Origin: CBDFGN01 sp965247065
Lineage (GTDB): Bacteria; Bacteroidota; Bacteroidia; Cytophagales; Cyclobacteriaceae
Assembly (NCBI GenBank): GCA_965247065.1
Contig: CBDFGN010000006.1
Span: 868,001-932,000 of the forward strand
Reading direction: 5' to 3'
Length of the DNA: 64,000 nucleotides
This document shows positions 1-8,431 of this stretch, one piece after another (the first letter of the stretch is position 1; each line of letters begins with the position of its first letter). Position numbers and translations under genes: made by a program. Below the pieces are notes generated by a model. The model had not been told where the DNA came from. It made no database searches and saw nothing but the letters and a program-made list of their open reading frames with translations.

Positions 1-114
1 TATGGACATATCATAAGAGCTCCTTAGGAAAGATAAACTTAATAATATATTGCCGATACGGTTTTTTTTTGATTGGTGTTTATTTAATTATGCCTCAAAT
101 TCAAGAAAGAATTC

Positions 115-759
115 GTGGGTAGAAAAAAGGGGAAATATCGAAAACCAACACCCCAACCAGCGCCCCTCCCGACTCAAAATAAGCCGGAGTGGAGTGCCTT
201 CAAGACGTTCCTGCTCTCAATCATTTCGGCATTGTTGATCATCGTATTTGCATTTCTTCCCTATAACCGAAGTTGGCTGATCAAACGGATATATAAGTAT
301 CACCAAGACTTTCCAGAAGAGATCCAAAACATGGATCCAGACTATCGAAAATCTCGAAAGTGGGGTGGTGAATTCAACGTAGCCAAAGCGCTACAAGGGA
401 TCCTTGATAGCACATCTGTCTTTCTGATACCGCCGCAGACCTATTTGATCGACAATATGTTCAACGAGAAAAACAGGCAATTCCATATTTGGACCTACCC
501 AAGCTTACTATACTACTATGTCGACGACATCAACCTGGTCGATCTAAGATCCCCAGACTCCCTGGTTAAGAGGACCACTCACACCATTTGGATTAGGGAC
601 CAGAATGGTACGAAGGACGTGGTGATCTCCCAAATGACATCCGAAGAGATGCTAGAACCGGTTTTGAAAGAGTTCCGCAAATATGATCTTCGGGTCTTAT
701 TTGACCCTGCCTCAGCAGAAAAATGGCTAAAAGCCAATAAAAATGATAGTGACCGTTAA
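115..759 (+). CDS. Hypothetical membrane-anchored protein
   Basis: The protein has 214 residues and I do not recognise its family. The N-terminus is basic and proline-rich (about residues 1-25). One hydrophobic segment follows at about residues 30-47, then a soluble domain of about 165 residues, so it is probably a single-pass inner-membrane protein with most of its mass on one side. GTG at 115 is the first usable start after an in-frame stop at 85-87, and AAGAAAGA just upstream could bind the ribosome. Its end overlaps the next gene by 17 bases, so the two are probably co-translated and may act together on a membrane or surface-polymer substrate; that function is inference only. Confidence 0.7.
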   Translation: MGRKKGKYRKPTPQPAPLPTQNKPEWSAFKTFLLSIISALLIIVFAFLPYNRSWLIKRIYKYHQDFPEEIQNMDPDYRKSRKWGGEFNVAKALQGILDSTSVFLIPPQTYLIDNMFNEKNRQFHIWTYPSLLYYYVDDINLVDLRSPDSLVKRTTHTIWIRDQNGTKDVVISQMTSEEMLEPVLKEFRKYDLRVLFDPASAEKWLKANKNDSDR

Positions 760-2107
760 AATAGCCTGGATCTTTTTGCTGCAGGTAATGACTGGCTACG
801 GAGTCAACCAAAAACTGGGTTTTAGAGCCAGACCAGCCCAGGTGATTGGCCTTGCGATGCTCACTGGACTGGGTATTACGTCCCTGGTCGTATTTGCATT
901 GGAGGTAGCCAGGATTCCATTAGGTTTCACTTCCATAACTATTGCTATGTTGATAGTAGCGTGTTTTTTTTGGAAAGTTTACTTCAAGTTAAGATCCAGT
1001 GTTGCTGGCTGGTCCAAATGGCCAAAATTCTATGAATACCTATTTTTAGTGCCTATTACTATCTTAGTGGCAACCTCAATCTGGCGTTGCGTTTATCAAC
1101 CGATAACACCCTTTGACTCCAAAGTGGGTATTGATCTGGTAGCCAAGTACGCCTTGATGGAGGGCACCATTGCATCAACGGTTTTCACTGAGCATATTCC
1201 AGGTGTTTGGTATTCGAGTAACCAACCGTTTTACGCGCCATTTGCGATGCTCATGCAAGTTGTTTTTAGATCTACCGGCTTGCCATTTGGCAAAGTATGG
1301 TTGAGCTTTCTATTTGTTGGGTTCCTGTTCTTTTTTTATAACAGACTCAGATCAAGCGTGCATCCGATAATAGCGGGCGTTTTACTGCTTGTGTTTTTAT
1401 GCATTCCGGAAATGTACGCCTACACCTTTCTCGTCCAAACTGACTTTAGCAATGCCGTTTTCTTCGCTCTGGGGGTGATATTTTTCTATGATTATTTCAT
1501 CAAGCGTGACTTTGACAAGACAAAGTTAATGTTGTCGATTATGTTCATATCATTCGCTGTTTGGGCGCGGTCTGAGACGATTGTCATTGTTCCCCTGGGA
1601 CTGTCGCTCATTCTGTACAAGGAATTCCCAATACAACCTAAGAGGGCTTTAATTTACTCTATGGCCTATCTGGCAATTCCTTTGGCAATTTTCGTGATGT
1701 GGAATTTTGTATATATCAAGCTTTATTTGCCGGTTTCTCCAGCCGCGCTTTCGGAAATCAATCTTAGCTTCGATTCTTACCTCCCTAAAATATGGACCAC
1801 CGTTAAGGGAATGGTAAAAATTGGTATGACTCCCGACTATTGGAATTATGCAATATCGGGATCTGTGGTTCTCTATCTCTTGAATCTGATCATCTTCCGT
1901 AGCTTCAAAGGATCACATCCCATGCTTTGGATATTGGTCTTTTTTGTACTCTTCGTTTTTATGATCTATCACATTCCCGGGGTTGGAATTGGAACAACCT
2001 ACAGGCGCGGTTTATTCAAATTTTTGCCACTGCTCATTTTCGTTCTCAGCCAGATCCCGCTTGTCACCTGGCTGTCTGACAAGATTACCACCTGGGAGAA
2101 TCGCTGA
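743..2107 (+). CDS. Polytopic membrane protein, GT-C glycosyltransferase-like
   Basis: A 454-residue protein with about ten hydrophobic helices. A conserved-looking extramembrane loop after the third or fourth helix contains PITPFDSK and SSNQPFYAPF, resembling the acidic first loop of GT-C glycosyltransferases (dolichyl- or polyprenyl-phosphate-sugar dependent enzymes). That class assignment rests on topology and the loop only, with no diagnostic motif. The ATG lies inside the preceding gene, indicating an operon of two. An alternative is an O-antigen ligase- or polymerase-like protein. No further gene follows for 330 bases, so the operon probably ends here. Confidence 0.65.
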   Translation: MIVTVKIAWIFLLQVMTGYGVNQKLGFRARPAQVIGLAMLTGLGITSLVVFALEVARIPLGFTSITIAMLIVACFFWKVYFKLRSSVAGWSKWPKFYEYLFLVPITILVATSIWRCVYQPITPFDSKVGIDLVAKYALMEGTIASTVFTEHIPGVWYSSNQPFYAPFAMLMQVVFRSTGLPFGKVWLSFLFVGFLFFFYNRLRSSVHPIIAGVLLLVFLCIPEMYAYTFLVQTDFSNAVFFALGVIFFYDYFIKRDFDKTKLMLSIMFISFAVWARSETIVIVPLGLSLILYKEFPIQPKRALIYSMAYLAIPLAIFVMWNFVYIKLYLPVSPAALSEINLSFDSYLPKIWTTVKGMVKIGMTPDYWNYAISGSVVLYLLNLIIFRSFKGSHPMLWILVFFVLFVFMIYHIPGVGIGTTYRRGLFKFLPLLIFVLSQIPLVTWLSDKITTWENR

Positions 2108-2437
2108 ATCAAATTTCTGGGTAAGTCTGCTGGTTTAATAGCTCTGACAGTAATTGTCAATTAATGGCAATAAATTCAAACTGTAGTATTCCTTTGTCCG
2201 TTCTACATCTACTTGATAGCTAGCGATTTTACCTTAGATACCTAAATGATTGGTTAGCCTCTGAAACTTAAAATTGTTCAAAAACTCAGACAATTTGAGT
2301 TTTGGGAATGGGAGAACGATAAGGGGCTATTTTTCCTATTTTGATAAAAAATTTAATTATTTTGCTAATAATTGACAAGTCCGGTGGAATCGAAGAATCT
2401 GGAAATAGTTATAATTGGGTAGGATCAATTCGATAAT
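2108..2437. other. Intergenic region with a small inverted repeat
   Basis: No credible gene is seen. An 8-bp perfect inverted repeat (AAAACTCA at 2281-2288 and TGAGTTTT at 2296-2303, 7-base loop) could be a weak terminator for the upstream pair or an operator for parE. The A+T-rich stretch at 2325-2375 is a likely promoter zone for parE, but no clean TTTG/TAnnTTTG pair is visible. Confidence 0.4.
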
Positions 2438-4291
2438 ATGGATCATAACTATACTGAAGAAAGCATTAGGTCGCTCGATTGGCGTGAGCACATTCGCTTG
2501 CGTCCGGGAATGTACATTGGCAAACTAGGAGATGGTTCGGCCCAGGATGACGGGATTTATGTTTTGGTCAAGGAGGTGATCGACAATAGTATCGACGAGC
2601 ACATGATGGGTTTTGGCAAGACCATCAGCGTCAAAGTAGGGGACCACAAAGTGGAAGTGCGGGATTATGGCCGCGGAATCCCATTGGGCAAGGTCGTTGA
2701 TTGTGTTTCAAAGATAAATACCGGGGGCAAATATGATTCAAGCGCATTTCAGAAATCGGTTGGTTTAAATGGAGTGGGAACCAAAGCGGTAAATGCCCTT
2801 TCCGGCTACTTTAAAGTCCAATCCTTTCGCGATGGCAAGACTAAAGTAGCCGAGTTTGACAAGGGAAACTTACTTAAGGACGCCAAAATAGCTCCTTCCG
2901 ACCAGCGCAATGGGACTTACATTTTGTTTGAGCCTGACGGTTCGGTTTTTAAGAATTTCCATTATAATCCAGAGTACCTGGAAGACCAGATTTGGAATTA
3001 CGCATTCCTTAACGCGGGTTTGACCGTTAATTTCAATGGAACCAAATACCATTCACAGAATGGATTGCTGGATCTTCTGGAGCGTAAAACAGATCGAGAA
3101 GCGCGTCGATATCCAATAATTCATTTCAGGGGTCAGGACATTGAAGTCGCTCTAACCCATACCAGTCAATATGGGGAGGACTATTATTCGTTTGTCAATG
3201 GTCAGTTCACAACTCAAGGTGGCACGCATTTGTCAGCGTTCCGAGAGTGTGTAGTCAAAACTCTGCGTGATTTTTATAAGAAGGATTTTGACGCTACGGA
3301 CATTCGGGCCAGTATCGTAGGCGCTATTGCTGTTAAGGTGCAGGAGCCTGTGTTTGAATCCCAAACAAAGACCAAATTAGGTTCCTTAAACGTCGTGCCT
3401 GAGGGACCTACTATGAGGTCATTTGTTAATGATTTTGTCAAAAAGGAGTTGGACAATTACTTGCACCGGAGTCCCCAGATCGCCGATGCTTTGCTGAAAA
3501 GAATTCTGCAGTCCGAGAAGGAGCGCAAGGAGATAGCCGGAATCAAAAAACTGGCCAATGAACGTGCCAAAAAGGCAAATCTCCATAATAAGAAGCTCAG
3601 GGACTGCCGTGTGCACTACAATGATGCGACTGGAGATCGAAGAGAGGAATCCGTGCTATTCATAACTGAGGGTGATTCAGCGAGCGGCTCAATAACCAAA
3701 TCGAGGGATGTCCAAACTCAGGCAGTATTCAGCCTGAGAGGGAAGCCTCTCAACTGCTTTGGATTAACTAAGAAAATTGTCTACGAGAATGAAGAATTCA
3801 ATCTTCTTCAGCACGCCCTGGACATTGAAAACGGGATTGATGGACTGCGTTACCGAAAGATCATTATAGCCACTGATGCTGATGTCGACGGCATGCATAT
3901 TCGGTTGTTGATGTTGACCTTCTTCCTGCAATTTTTTCCCGATCTGGTACGGCATGGTCACATCTTTATTTTGGAAACCCCTTTGTTTAGAGTGAGAAAC
4001 AAGAAGGAAACCCGTTACTGTTATGATGAGCTCCAAAAATCTCACGCAGTTTCTGAGCTCGGCGGTAAACCTGAAATCACCAGATTCAAGGGCCTGGGCG
4101 AGATATCCCCTGATGAATTCGGTCGTTTCATTGGGGAGGATATAAGGTTGGAACCCATAATATTGAAGAAGGACACCAGCATCTCGGCGCTGCTGAAGTT
4201 TTATATGGGTAAGAATTCGCCAGAGCGGCAGAATTTCATCATCGAACGCCTGAGAGTGGAGAAAGATGTGATAGCGGAGGAGGCAGCCTAG
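2438..4291 (+). CDS. parE: DNA topoisomerase IV subunit B (ParE)
   Basis: The ATPase subunit of topoisomerase IV, which with ParC decatenates daughter chromosomes. At 617 residues it has the length usual for Bacteroidota ParE and lacks the long insertion seen in some GyrB proteins. Visible are the GHKL ATP-binding motifs (EVIDNSIDEH, DYGRGIP, GLNGVGTKAVNALS) in the first 120 residues, the transducer domain, and the TOPRIM metal-binding motifs EGDSASGS and DADVDGMHIR in the C-terminal third. The ATG at 2438 gives the family-typical N-terminus running into DWREHIRLRPGMYIG. parC starts 20 bases downstream, so the two subunits are made from one message. GyrB is the alternative, but pairing with a ParC-type partner in an operon favours ParE. 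Confidence 0.93.
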   Translation: MDHNYTEESIRSLDWREHIRLRPGMYIGKLGDGSAQDDGIYVLVKEVIDNSIDEHMMGFGKTISVKVGDHKVEVRDYGRGIPLGKVVDCVSKINTGGKYDSSAFQKSVGLNGVGTKAVNALSGYFKVQSFRDGKTKVAEFDKGNLLKDAKIAPSDQRNGTYILFEPDGSVFKNFHYNPEYLEDQIWNYAFLNAGLTVNFNGTKYHSQNGLLDLLERKTDREARRYPIIHFRGQDIEVALTHTSQYGEDYYSFVNGQFTTQGGTHLSAFRECVVKTLRDFYKKDFDATDIRASIVGAIAVKVQEPVFESQTKTKLGSLNVVPEGPTMRSFVNDFVKKELDNYLHRSPQIADALLKRILQSEKERKEIAGIKKLANERAKKANLHNKKLRDCRVHYNDATGDRREESVLFITEGDSASGSITKSRDVQTQAVFSLRGKPLNCFGLTKKIVYENEEFNLLQHALDIENGIDGLRYRKIIIATDADVDGMHIRLLMLTFFLQFFPDLVRHGHIFILETPLFRVRNKKETRYCYDELQKSHAVSELGGKPEITRFKGLGEISPDEFGRFIGEDIRLEPIILKKDTSISALLKFYMGKNSPERQNFIIERLRVEKDVIAEEAA

Positions 4292-4311
4292 GTGAGCGAC
4301 AATTGTAAGGA

Positions 4312-7029
4312 ATGAAACCTAAGGATAAAGCTAACTCTAACGGCAGGACGAACGAAGACAGGATAATTGATGTCCTTCCGGTCTCCGGAATGTACCAGAA
4401 CTGGTTCCTGGACTATGCCTCCTATGTGATTCTGGAAAGGGCTGTGCCGGCATTGGATGATGGCTTGAAACCTGTGCAACGGCGAATCCTCCACGCCATG
4501 AAGGAAATGGATGATGGCCGGTACAATAAGGTTGCCAACATTATCGGACAGACCATGCAGTATCACCCGCATGGGGATGCCTCCATTGCTGATGCGATAG
4601 TCCACCTGGGCCAGAAAGACCTTCTAATTGATACCCAGGGCAACTGGGGTGATGTGCGGACCGGAGATAGTGCTGCCGCATCTCGATATATTGAGGCCCG
4701 CTTGTCCAAGCTTGCCATTGAGGTAATTTTCAATGCTCAAACTACCGAATGGCAGTTAGCCTATGATGGACGTAAAAAGGAGCCGATATCATTTCCGGTC
4801 AAATTTCCTTTACTTCTGGCCCAGGGAGTTGAAGGCATTGCTGTCGGATTATCTACCCGGATACTTCCCCATAATTTCTGCGAATTGATCCAGGCTTCAA
4901 TTGAAGTCCTAAAAAAGAAAAAGGTCAATATTCTCCCCGATTTTCCAACGGGCGGAACGGCCGATTTTTCAGAATACAATCAGGGGCAGAAGGGCGGGAA
5001 AGTGCGGGTTCGAGCAAAAATTGAAGCTCTTGATAAAAAGACGCTGATAATCAAAGATATACCTTATGGAATTACCACCATCACCCTAATCGAATCCATT
5101 GTCAGGGCCAATGAAAAGGGCAAAATAAAGATCAAAAAGGTCGTGGACAATACGGCACAAGATGTCGAGATACTGGTGCATCTGGGCGCCGGCCAGTCGC
5201 CCGATATTGGGATCGATGCTCTATATGCTTTCACAGACTGTGAGATTTCAATTTCACCGAGCGCCTGTGTTGTGTCTGAAGACACCCCGAAATTCGCTTC
5301 GGTCAATGATATCCTGAAGATCAACACCGGGCGGACTGAGGACCTGCTCCGGCGGGAGCTGGAGATTCGAAAATCGGAGCTCCTGGAGAAGATACTCTTC
5401 TCGTCGCTGGAAAAAATTTTTATTGAGAATCGCATTTACCGCGACATTGAGGACTGTGAATCATGGGAGGCCGTACTAGCCACTATCGACGCAGGCCTGG
5501 CGCCTTTTAAGAAGCAGTTTTACCGGAAGATAACAACCGAGGACATAGTCAAATTAACCGAGATCAAAATCAAGCGGATTTCCCGATACGATTCGTTTAA
5601 GGCAGACGAAATATTAGAAAAACTGGAAGATGAGTTGGTACAGGTGGAACATGATCTTAAGAACCTCACTGAATTCGCCATAAACTACTTCAAATCTTTG
5701 CTGGAAAAATTTGGCGCCGGTAGGGAGCGTAGGACTGAGATTCGGTCATTTGATACCATTACGGCCAATGTAGTGGCCGCCAATAATCAGAAATTGTACG
5801 TCAACCGTGGCGATGGCTTCGTCGGTTACGGACTCAAAAAGGATGAATACATCTGCGATTGTAGCGATATGGATGACATCATCGCATTTCGAGAAGATGG
5901 CAAGTTTATGGTATCCCGCTTGACGGAAAAGGTGTTTATGGGCAAGGAGATTATGCACGTTGGAGTTTTCAAAAGGAATGACGAGCGGATGGTCTATAAC
6001 ATGATATACGTTAACGGGCAGACCAGCAGATCACTGGCCAAAAGGTTCCAGGTGATCGGAGTCACCAGAGACAAGGAATACGATTTGGTTAAGGGGGCTC
6101 AAAACTCTAGGGTGCGCTACATAAGCGCCAATCCAAATGGTGAGGCTGAAACAGTTGCGGTCAAACTATCGAGTGGGTGCCGGGCCCGCAAGAAAATCTT
6201 TGATTTTGACTTTTCGATGCTTGAGATTAAGGGAAGAGGAGCTGGTGGAAATATCATTTCCCGCTATCCCGTAAGAAGAATTGAGCTCAAGACCGAAGGG
6301 GTGTCCACCCTAAGCGGTCTGGACATCTGGTACGATGAGACTATCGGGCGCCTGAACCGCGATGCGCGTGGAACCCTTTTAGGCAATTTTGATGGGGAGG
6401 ACAGGATTTTCGTGGCTTATGAGGATGGCAGTTACGAAATCACCGGATTTCAATTGACCACCCACTATGAGCACGAAAAAATACGGCTTATAGAAAAGTT
6501 TGAAGCCGATACGGTAGTTTCAGTAGTGTACCGGGATGGAAAGTCCAAGAATTGCTTTGTGAAAAGGTTCAGGATTGAAACCTCTACTAAAGGAAAGAGA
6601 TTCAGTTTTATATCCGAGGGGCATGGATCCAAATTACTTGGCGTAACGTCCCTGTCGGTGCCCAGCGCAACGGTGGTCTACAAAAAGGATCGCAAGAAGC
6701 AAACCGAGGAGGTGCAATTAGATCAGCTGATCGAGGTAAAAGGATGGAAATCTATTGGCAACAAATTTCCCTTTGACAATGTGATATCCGTAGAAATCGG
6801 TGACGGTGTTCTATTACCTGACCCTGGTGTGACCGAGAAGTCCGGCCCCACAATTCGAAGAAAGAAGCCTAAGCCAAAAGCTGGCCAACAGTCAAAAGGG
6901 GACGTGCAGAAAATAAAGAGCGCCCAGGACTCTACTGACACCTTTGAGGTGGGTTCGACAGTAAATCTGGACGTACAAGGTTCATCCAAGGCCGGAGACG
7001 ATGTCCAAGACCAATTAGGCTTATTTTAG
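4312..7029 (+). CDS. parC: DNA topoisomerase IV subunit A (ParC)
   Basis: The DNA-cleaving subunit of topoisomerase IV. At 905 residues it includes the winged-helix/tower region with the catalytic tyrosine in AASRYIEARL (about residue 125) and the YHPHGDASI quinolone-determining motif just before it. A C-terminal beta-pinwheel-like region follows, then a roughly 90-residue low-complexity tail rich in Lys, Ser and Asp with no recognisable domain. The ATG is preceded by AAGGA at good spacing. It is co-transcribed with parE. The tail after about residue 815 looks disordered and may be lineage specific. Confidence 0.93.
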   Translation: MKPKDKANSNGRTNEDRIIDVLPVSGMYQNWFLDYASYVILERAVPALDDGLKPVQRRILHAMKEMDDGRYNKVANIIGQTMQYHPHGDASIADAIVHLGQKDLLIDTQGNWGDVRTGDSAAASRYIEARLSKLAIEVIFNAQTTEWQLAYDGRKKEPISFPVKFPLLLAQGVEGIAVGLSTRILPHNFCELIQASIEVLKKKKVNILPDFPTGGTADFSEYNQGQKGGKVRVRAKIEALDKKTLIIKDIPYGITTITLIESIVRANEKGKIKIKKVVDNTAQDVEILVHLGAGQSPDIGIDALYAFTDCEISISPSACVVSEDTPKFASVNDILKINTGRTEDLLRRELEIRKSELLEKILFSSLEKIFIENRIYRDIEDCESWEAVLATIDAGLAPFKKQFYRKITTEDIVKLTEIKIKRISRYDSFKADEILEKLEDELVQVEHDLKNLTEFAINYFKSLLEKFGAGRERRTEIRSFDTITANVVAANNQKLYVNRGDGFVGYGLKKDEYICDCSDMDDIIAFREDGKFMVSRLTEKVFMGKEIMHVGVFKRNDERMVYNMIYVNGQTSRSLAKRFQVIGVTRDKEYDLVKGAQNSRVRYISANPNGEAETVAVKLSSGCRARKKIFDFDFSMLEIKGRGAGGNIISRYPVRRIELKTEGVSTLSGLDIWYDETIGRLNRDARGTLLGNFDGEDRIFVAYEDGSYEITGFQLTTHYEHEKIRLIEKFEADTVVSVVYRDGKSKNCFVKRFRIETSTKGKRFSFISEGHGSKLLGVTSLSVPSATVVYKKDRKKQTEEVQLDQLIEVKGWKSIGNKFPFDNVISVEIGDGVLLPDPGVTEKSGPTIRRKKPKPKAGQQSKGDVQKIKSAQDSTDTFEVGSTVNLDVQGSSKAGDDVQDQLGLF

Positions 7030-7051
7030 GTGCAAATACGGCTTCCTTCTG

Positions 7052-7729
7052 ATGGATCCCTTCCATGAGAAACCAACTGAATATCTTTCCGGATACTTGA
7101 CGGATTCGAGACGGATTCGGATCAATGAAATAATCAACCTTCGCACCAGGTATCTTACCGTGGTTTTAGAGGATGTCTTCAAGGAGCATAATGCCAGTGC
7201 TGTGGTGCGAACTTGTGAATGCCTGGGGTTGCAGGATCTCCATATTATTGAGGATCAGCATGAGTACAACGTTAATAGGAACGTAGTGATGGGATCCTCT
7301 AAGTGGATTAACATCCACAAACATGGCTCCGGAACCGATCATGGGATGGCCTGCTATGACGCTTTAAGATCGGATGGCTATCGTTTGGCCGCATTGACAC
7401 CAGAAGGAAAAACTAGGTTGGAAGAACTTGATCTCTCAACTAAAACAGCTTTTATATTCGGAACAGAGTACGCAGGGCTGTCCTCACATGCTCAGAGAAA
7501 TGCCGACGCCTCCGTCCGGCTGCCAGTTTATGGCTTCACCGAAAGCTATAACCTGTCCGTCAGTGTAGCGATTACCCTCAGCTATGCTATTCGCGAACTC
7601 CGAAATTCAAAAATGGAATGGAATTTGAGCGACGAAGAAAAGGATCTCTTGAGGCTGGATTTTATTCGTAAGACTGTAAGAAAATCATCGGCCTTGGAAA
7701 AGGAGTTTAGGAAAAGTTTAGAATCCTGA
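7052..7729 (+). CDS. trmH: tRNA (guanosine-18-2'-O)-methyltransferase TrmH
   Basis: A SPOUT-class methyltransferase that methylates the ribose of G18 in the tRNA D-loop using S-adenosylmethionine. The 225-residue protein carries the three SPOUT motifs: the N-terminal Asn/Arg motif (NASAVVRTCEC), FGTEYAGLS, and the trefoil-knot segment LPVYGFTESYNLSVSVAI that forms the cofactor site. The C-terminal tail is basic. It begins 22 bases after parC and is followed 3 bases later by the next gene, suggesting one transcription unit. The SpoU family includes other rRNA/tRNA methyltransferases, but the length and the LPVYGFTESYNLS motif fit TrmH best. Confidence 0.88.
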   Translation: MDPFHEKPTEYLSGYLTDSRRIRINEIINLRTRYLTVVLEDVFKEHNASAVVRTCECLGLQDLHIIEDQHEYNVNRNVVMGSSKWINIHKHGSGTDHGMACYDALRSDGYRLAALTPEGKTRLEELDLSTKTAFIFGTEYAGLSSHAQRNADASVRLPVYGFTESYNLSVSVAITLSYAIRELRNSKMEWNLSDEEKDLLRLDFIRKTVRKSSALEKEFRKSLES

Positions 7730-7732
7730 ATA

Positions 7733-8377
7733 ATGATTCGAAGAGCCGTTGAAGGTATAGGATTTTTAGCTGCCGCAGTTATTCTATTTACCCTGGGAGC
7801 AAACAGCTGGGTGATCTTGGCGACTAAAGATCGTGTCTATATGGATGAGCAGAAGGTATCAGAAAAAGACGTGGCCTTGGTGTTGGGGACGAGCAAAAAC
7901 CTAATCGGAGGGGAAGAAAACCCCTTCTTTGCCAATCGAATTGAGTCGGCGGCTAAATTGTTTCATGCCCGCAAGATCAAACACGTAATACTTAGCGGAG
8001 ACAACAACACGCGCTATTATAATGAGCCCCTGGATATGAGGGTGGCACTGCTGGCCAAAGGGGTACCAGGACAAAAGATCACACTTGACTATGCGGGCTT
8101 CAGAACCCTTGATTCTATCATTCGATGTAAGGAAATATTCGGCCAACAAAAGATCACCATCGTGACCCAAAAATTCCATAGCTACCGCGCACTCTATATT
8201 TCGGACTATTATGGCCTTGACGCTGAGGTCTTCGCTGCCGAAAACATCCCTTTCCTCCAGTCCGTTAGAGTTCAATTTCGTGAGCTCTTAGCCCGTCCCA
8301 AAGCGGTTCTTGATCTATATCTATTGCAGAAGGACCCCAAATTCCTGGGCGAGAAGGAGGAATTAATTATCCCTTAG
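7733..8377 (+). CDS. SanA/YdcF-like DUF218 envelope protein
   Basis: A 214-residue protein with an N-terminal membrane helix (about residues 7-28) followed by a DUF218 domain. Motifs visible are ALVLGTSK, NPFFANRIESAAKLF, HVILSGDNN and FRTLDSIIRCKEIFG, matching the SanA/vancomycin high-temperature exclusion subgroup. In E. coli SanA influences envelope barrier function; the biochemical activity is unknown. The catalytic-looking Asp/Asn in LSGDNN is present. The ATG is 3 bases after the trmH stop, so it is probably translated from the parEC-trmH message. Confidence 0.8.
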   Translation: MIRRAVEGIGFLAAAVILFTLGANSWVILATKDRVYMDEQKVSEKDVALVLGTSKNLIGGEENPFFANRIESAAKLFHARKIKHVILSGDNNTRYYNEPLDMRVALLAKGVPGQKITLDYAGFRTLDSIIRCKEIFGQQKITIVTQKFHSYRALYISDYYGLDAEVFAAENIPFLQSVRVQFRELLARPKAVLDLYLLQKDPKFLGEKEELIIP

Positions 8378-8431
8378 TTTGTTAATATCTAGAATTGGCC
8401 TTAAAGCCTTGTCTGGTCAAAAAAAATAGGA

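Noticed and set aside
2281..2303. Rho-independent terminator of the first operon
   Set aside because: The stem is A+T-rich and not followed by a T run, so it is listed only as an inverted repeat.
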